A DNA stretch of 64,000 nucleotides, from the IMG/VR virus record IMGVR_UViG_3300036851_000218, positions 17,402 to 81,401 of that record; one strand, 5' to 3'. The notes beneath the pieces were generated by a model. The model was not told the origin of the DNA and ran no database searches. It saw only the letters and a program-made list of their open reading frames with translations. A program made the translations under genes and the position numbers. Positions 61,464 to 64,000 of the stretch are shown piece after piece; positions within the stretch are counted from its first letter, which is position 1, and every line of letters begins with the position of its first letter. The stretch is from a virus.

Positions 61464-61734
61464 AGCTGCCATCCTGTTCGTTATTATGCCAGGGGTGTAT
61501 AATGATTATACGCCTATTTCCCCCATCCATCTGACCGGACTACCGATTGAGAAAATTCAGGAGAAAACCGAACAACTGCTAGCCGAAGATATAATCGGAC
61601 GTATTGATGAATTAGTCGGTAAGAAAGATGTGTGGTTTATCTGGCTGGCAAACGATATGGGTGTGGTGCATATTGAAACCGCACCCCACGTGATTAAAGC
61701 CTACGGTTTTAATGTAAAGTACGAACCTATCTAA
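61453..61734 (+). CDS. Hypothetical protein
   Basis: 93 residues from the ATG at 61453; the longer frame to 61408 has no ribosome site. It starts with a hydrophobic strand (AAILFVIMPGVYNDY). No family is recognised. Confidence 0.55.
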   Translation: MTSKAAILFVIMPGVYNDYTPISPIHLTGLPIEKIQEKTEQLLAEDIIGRIDELVGKKDVWFIWLANDMGVVHIETAPHVIKAYGFNVKYEPI

Positions 61735-61752
61735 AATCGCATTAGCAATCCC

Positions 61753-61782
61753 TTGACAGCCTAGACGGTTTCGTGCTAGGCT
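61753..61782 (+). promoter_or_regulatory. Sigma-70 type promoter (weak -10)
   Basis: TTGACA (61753-61758) and TAGGCT (61777-61782) with an 18-base spacer, in the gap 61735-61817. It would serve the genes from 61818. Confidence 0.45.
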
Positions 61783-61817
61783 ATTTTCGTTCCCCCAAAA
61801 CACAAGGATCATAACAA

Positions 61818-62138
61818 ATGTCTGACAAACGACATATCGTTATAGTTGACATAACGACTAAAAAGATGGTAATATACAATAACGGTCAAGTGTTTCTTAA
61901 TGCAGAAGATGCACGGAAACACTTTGATAATTTGCACTCAGATTATCCGCTGAGTAAATATAACTATCTAACAATACCCGTCGAAGCAGAAAAATGTGAT
62001 GGTGAACCGTTCGGTGAAGGTCGTGATTTACATATAGCCAAACATACATTTATGGGAGGAAAAGAAAGAAAATGCGTACAAAGGTATTTGACAATATCGA
62101 ACTTGCTAAAGCAATCGGCTTCAATGCGGTCAACTTAA
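61818..62138 (+). CDS. Hypothetical protein
   Basis: 106 residues. It starts RHIVIVDITTKKMVIYNNGQ, a strand pair, and is otherwise mixed. No family is recognised. Its last 67 bases overlap the next gene. Confidence 0.6.
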   Translation: MSDKRHIVIVDITTKKMVIYNNGQVFLNAEDARKHFDNLHSDYPLSKYNYLTIPVEAEKCDGEPFGEGRDLHIAKHTFMGGKERKCVQRYLTISNLLKQSASMRST

Positions 62139-62458
62139 CGCCATCTCGCCCTATGTATGAACAACATTGGGTTTTAGTGGGGTTTAATGGTAAGTCCTGC
62201 ATCTATGGTAAACTGATTGCTGATGAAAAAGCTAAATCCGTTACGGGTTGGTCGCATAACCAAACTGAAAGTTTGCTGTGGAAAAACCACGTACCTGATT
62301 TCTTCACCGATGGTACAGCCGCTATGTATCTATTTGAACGTGCGTTAACTTACAACCAACGCATGGATTATGTTCGTGATACCGATACTTGGACACCTAG
62401 AGCAATAACTGAATATGTTATTGATTGCTTAGAGAAAGAAGGTAAATATGACTATTAA
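62072..62458 (+). CDS. Hypothetical protein
   Basis: 128 residues after GGAGG. Contains WVLVGFNGKSCIYGKLI and a helical end (AITEYVIDCLEKEGK). No family is recognised. Overlaps the next gene by 11 bases. Confidence 0.6.
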   Translation: MRTKVFDNIELAKAIGFNAVNLTPSRPMYEQHWVLVGFNGKSCIYGKLIADEKAKSVTGWSHNQTESLLWKNHVPDFFTDGTAAMYLFERALTYNQRMDYVRDTDTWTPRAITEYVIDCLEKEGKYDY

Positions 62459-62753
62459 AGTCGCTGAAAGGAAATCATTTGACGGTGAGTTTGACTTCCT
62501 GGTGAAGCCGTCTGCTGATCTTAAATGGTTTGATATTATGGACTCCAACAAAGTGTGGGGTAAATATGTCAACACACAGCTATCATGGAGCGAAGAAGTA
62601 TTTGATTTCGGCAGTAAAAAGTTCTGTTTATTTGTGTGGTGGACTACACCTTATGATCCATTTACACGGGACAGAGTACATTCCTTATTAAAGAATATGT
62701 TATGGTCTACAATGGGTGTCGCAAACGATAAAAAAGTCGTAGGTTATAACTAA
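62448..62753 (+). CDS. Hypothetical protein
   Basis: 101 residues, basic and aromatic (FCLFVWWTTPYDPF). No family is recognised. It ends 50 bases before the next gene. Confidence 0.6.
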   Translation: MTIKVAERKSFDGEFDFLVKPSADLKWFDIMDSNKVWGKYVNTQLSWSEEVFDFGSKKFCLFVWWTTPYDPFTRDRVHSLLKNMLWSTMGVANDKKVVGYN

Positions 62754-62802
62754 AAGTCAAGCCCCAATATCTATCAAAACCTATCAATCTAAGGAGAAAA
62801 TC

Positions 62803-63312
62803 ATGTTTATTCAGTACGCAGATGAAGAATCGCAAGAAGATGCAGAACGCAAAGTCGGTTTATATCGTGATCTGGCTCAGGCAATTCGCACAATTGCGAA
62901 TACTGGTATTCCGCAGCGTGTCAAAGGTTACATGACTGTAATTGACAGCGACGAATCTGCATACCTACCCCACATCTTAGAGTGCTGCGTGTTAGGTGCT
63001 ATCTATTTGGATTCGGCAACCGATATGATGCTGGAATTGCTAGCCTCAAATGCTGGTCGGGATTTGATGATTTTACAGCATTTAAACTATTGGTGTCCAT
63101 ACAAGGAAATTCTGACATTGCCTAATCGTTTACCACAGCGGTTCTGGCCTAAACGTATTAGTCCGCTTGTACCACATCTGAATGAGTGTCTGGTATATAT
63201 GAATGATGAGATGCGCCTGTCATTCTACGAAATCGCAGATGTATTGGAAAATCCATACGGGTTCATTGACTCAGATAAACCAGAACTTGACACGACGGAT
63301 TATTCACGCTGA
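62803..63312 (+). CDS. Hypothetical protein
   Basis: 169 residues after AAGGAG. Helical, with DRALE-like repeats of acidic and hydrophobic residues and no known motif. The upstream 50 bases repeat CTATCAAAACCTATCAATC, like the A/T-rich region near 56540, so a common regulator is possible. It is coupled to the next gene by TGATG. Confidence 0.6.
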   Translation: MFIQYADEESQEDAERKVGLYRDLAQAIRTIANTGIPQRVKGYMTVIDSDESAYLPHILECCVLGAIYLDSATDMMLELLASNAGRDLMILQHLNYWCPYKEILTLPNRLPQRFWPKRISPLVPHLNECLVYMNDEMRLSFYEIADVLENPYGFIDSDKPELDTTDYSR

Positions 63313-63551
63313 TGTACATCCACGAATTGCAGGACTTAGAAGTCTGTGGTTATACTCCTGCCATTGGTGATATTGTTGCCATTGACCAAGATGGCGAAGA
63401 ATTGTATTATGGCAGAATATTAGAAGATCGCGGACACCCTGGCGAACGTATTCGTGTGATTGTACTTGATACTGCGCAGGGGGTACAACACATTATGCTG
63501 CCATTTCTGCTTAACCCCGATAATCGTATAACGATAGAGGTAATAACATAG
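63312..63551 (+). CDS. Hypothetical protein
   Basis: 79 residues, overlapping the previous stop. A beta-rich, SH3-like small fold is suggested by IGDIVAIDQDGEELYYGRIL. The next gene starts on its stop codon. No family is recognised. Confidence 0.6.
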   Translation: MYIHELQDLEVCGYTPAIGDIVAIDQDGEELYYGRILEDRGHPGERIRVIVLDTAQGVQHIMLPFLLNPDNRITIEVIT

Positions 63552-63847
63552 TGGCAACTTTATTAACGGCCTCTAGTTTTCAAGAGGCTTGGGACTTAAT
63601 ACCCCGCAATGACGGGGTGCAATTTGTTGGTGTGTGGATTACACCCGCTGCCAGCATTAATCAAACATTTCAGGCCGAACTTACTAGCGGTCAGTTTTTC
63701 TATCTGGACTACCCCGACCAATTAAAATTCACCGCAACTTTAAAGTACGGTGAGCAATATTTCTACGGCTACAGCGACTTACCTGCGAAGGCGTTGCTAA
63801 ATGCTATTTTCAGTTACCAAGAATCGGATATATCACCGAAAGGCTAA
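63551..63847 (+). CDS. Hypothetical protein (GTG start)
   Basis: 98 residues from a GTG that overlaps the stop of the previous gene. Aromatic-rich (YGEQYFYGYSDL). No family is recognised. Confidence 0.55.
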   Translation: MATLLTASSFQEAWDLIPRNDGVQFVGVWITPAASINQTFQAELTSGQFFYLDYPDQLKFTATLKYGEQYFYGYSDLPAKALLNAIFSYQESDISPKG

Positions 63848-63848
63848 T

Positions 63849-64000
63849 ATGCGTCCTCTAATTCGTATGGACTTCGATATTATTCTATTCGACAACTTGT
63901 GTTCTTTTTCATATAACCGCATATCAAATGAGGCAATTGTATTATCTAAAGATGCTATTGTAGCGCATGGTGCTATGAATCTGTTAGATGATTCTAGTTT
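63849..64000 (+). CDS. Start of a hypothetical protein (partial)
   Basis: An ATG at 63849 opens a frame that runs off the window (50 complete codons visible: MRPLIRMDFDIILFDNL at the start). No family can be named from this part. Confidence 0.5.
   Translation, partial: MRPLIRMDFDIILFDNLCSFSYNRISNEAIVLSKDAIVAHGAMNLLDDSS

Overview
This window is one contiguous piece of a tailed double-stranded DNA phage genome, or of a prophage of that type. It continues past both ends: the first gene lacks its start and the last lacks its end. The hallmark set is complete for a siphovirus-like phage: small and large terminase, portal, HK97-type prohead protease, major capsid protein, a probable major tail protein, a very long tape measure protein (2645 residues), distal tail and hub proteins, fibres and a lysin. 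No contractile sheath or integrase was seen. Promoters match the bacterial sigma-70 consensus (TTGACA/TATAAT, 17-base spacer) and start sites carry ordinary AAGGAG-type ribosome binding sites, so the host is a bacterium with conventional signals. The host cannot be named from the sequence.

Layout. (1) 1-19413, + strand: replication, recombination and modification genes. These are an N6/N4-type methyltransferase, a primase-helicase fusion, a ClpP-like peptidase, an SF2 helicase, a Dam-like methylase, a family A DNA polymerase, a ParB-like protein, a RusA-like resolvase, a Mom-like GNAT protein and a metallophosphoesterase. Small unknown and membrane proteins follow, then two genes behind a perfect consensus promoter, closed by a bidirectional terminator. 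(2) 19421-52647, - strand: the morphogenesis block, read right to left from terminase to tail fibres. A lysis-like cassette (membrane-anchored PAS protein, SH3-like protein, glycosidase-SH3 lysin) with its own promoter sits between terminase and portal. The tail end carries five adjacent fibre-type genes sharing one N-terminal module. (3) 52648-57425: a control region full of palindromes, consensus promoters and small genes on both strands, bracketed by two inverted copies of a long regulatory repeat. (4) 57426-64000, + strand: about twenty small, tightly packed genes of unknown function.

The replication block probably copies and modifies the phage DNA, with two methylases and a Mom-like enzyme as likely protection from restriction. 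The control region appears to fire the late genes leftward and the accessory genes rightward. The late block builds the capsid and a tail I estimate at about 400 nm. Beta-propeller and PKD modules in virion proteins suggest an elaborately decorated, adhesive particle. The least explained parts are the PAS-domain lysis cassette, the inverted regulatory duplication and the right-hand block of small genes.
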